DNA of 64,000 nt from Ascarosepion bandense (taxonomy: Eukaryota; Mollusca; Cephalopoda; Sepiida; Sepiidae). Of the stretch, positions 63,476-64,000 are shown piece after piece. The stretch is taken from the NCBI GenBank assembly GCA_037127315.1, contig JBBBDQ010000230.1, positions 182,501 to 246,500 of the forward strand, given 5' to 3'. The stretch's first letter is position 1. Each line of letters starts with the position of its first letter. The notes under the pieces are model-generated. The model made no database searches. It was not told where the DNA came from and saw only the letters and a list, made by a program, of their open reading frames with translations. The translations under genes and the position numbers were made by a program.

Positions 63476-63535
63476 GGCGCGGTTGTAGCTCAGTTGTGGA
63501 AAGTAAGCGTAGTCTATCCCTTTTCGGAAATCTCA
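63476..63535 (+). mobile_element. Possible tRNA-like fragment
   Basis: The stretch gcgcggttgtagctcagttg (63477-63496) resembles a tRNA 5' half with an A box. No B box at the proper distance, so not a tRNA gene. Confidence 0.35.
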
Positions 63536-63552
63536 GGGGACTAACACAGGTT

Positions 63553-64000
63553 TAGAGACCTACTTTACTTACTTTCAAAACTAAGCACTTCTAATATGAT
63601 TTCAAGACGAAACTAGGAACATTGAAAGTTCCCTAAAGTAGTAATCGAAATCCCTTGGTTATCAGTGGGATATTGCTCGTAATTTAATATTTTCTTTTTC
63701 TTTTAAATTTATATTATAGATTAGAGACCTACTTTACTTACTTTCAAAACTAAGCACTTCTAATATGATTTCAAGACGAAACTAGGAACATTGAAAGTTT
63801 CTTAAAGTAGTAATCGAAATCCCTTGGTTATCAGTGGGATATTGCTCGTAATTTAATATTTTCTTTTTCTTTTAAATTTATATTATAGATTAGAGACCTA
63901 CTTTACTTACTTTCAAAACTAAGCACTTCTAATATCATTTCAAGACGAAACTAGGAACATTGAAAGTTCCTTAAATTAGTAATCGAAATCCCCTGGTTAT
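63553..64000 (+). repeat. 169-bp tandem satellite, running off the window
   Basis: Units start at 63553, 63722 and 63891 (tagagacctactttacttac), a period of exactly 169 bases, with about 2.65 copies visible. The units differ at only a few positions (e.g. gttccctaaagtag / gtttcttaaagtag / gttccttaaattag). No frame is conserved. The array probably continues past position 64000. Confidence 0.95.

Overview
This is a eukaryotic, AT-rich window made almost entirely of repeats. I found no complete host protein-coding gene, no rRNA, no functional tRNA gene, no CRISPR and no bacterial operon structure. The mix is what I would expect from a coleoid cephalopod mollusc such as an octopus: more than 30 (TA)n microsatellites, Penelope-like retroelements with GIY-YIG nuclease, Jockey/CR1-type and RTE-like LINEs, tRNA-derived SINEs, Helitron-type elements, mariner/Tc1 remnants and small foldback elements. 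The species call is inference from family content, not from a marker gene.

Layout. 1-2.5 kb: a Penelope-like element on the minus strand with an inverted copy of its own 3' part at its 5' side. 2.6-4.6 kb: SINE pieces, a minus-strand RTE-like LINE with a long (TTC)n tail, and a plus-strand LINE fragment. 4.6-6.5 kb: two direct repeats enclosing a short Helitron and a long foldback. 7-9.3 kb: a SINE, a duplicated unclassified repeat and a 5-unit tandem array with (CT)n arms. 9.7-17.6 kb: a local cluster of one unclassified ~0.5-kb repeat family, a second Helitron, a terminal-inverted-repeat element, and a solo LTR with a 4-bp target duplication. 18-20.4 kb: a minus-strand LTR with a possible primer-binding site, and two piggyBac-like miniatures with TTAA sites. 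21.3-22.5 kb: the best-preserved 3' part of a LINE reverse transcriptase. 24-25 kb: pyrimidine-rich DNA. 25.5-31.1 kb: decayed RTE-like and Jockey-like LINEs and a Penelope 3' end.

31.6-38.2 kb: a very long (TA)n, a possible isolated host exon (31839-31986), mariner transposase ends, a second Penelope family, a Helitron on the minus strand and a second solo LTR in opposite orientation. 38.2-44.6 kb: a GATA array, then a TTTC-rich tandem region into which a nearly full-length LINE (about 3 kb, endonuclease plus RT) has inserted. 44.6-57 kb: low-information DNA, more LINE copies on both strands, a 650-bp direct duplication and an RTE-like LINE. 58-64 kb: Tc1/mariner remnants, a GC-richer hairpin-rich LTR-like block with an internal duplication, SINEs (one split by a 709-bp insertion), and the start of a 169-bp tandem satellite that runs off the window end.

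All coding traces belong to mobile elements, and nearly all carry stops, frameshifts or truncations. The autonomous-type LINEs and Penelope elements would have supplied reverse transcriptase; the SINEs, MITEs and solo LTRs are non-autonomous or recombined products. Identity statements are by eye; no alignment or database search was run.
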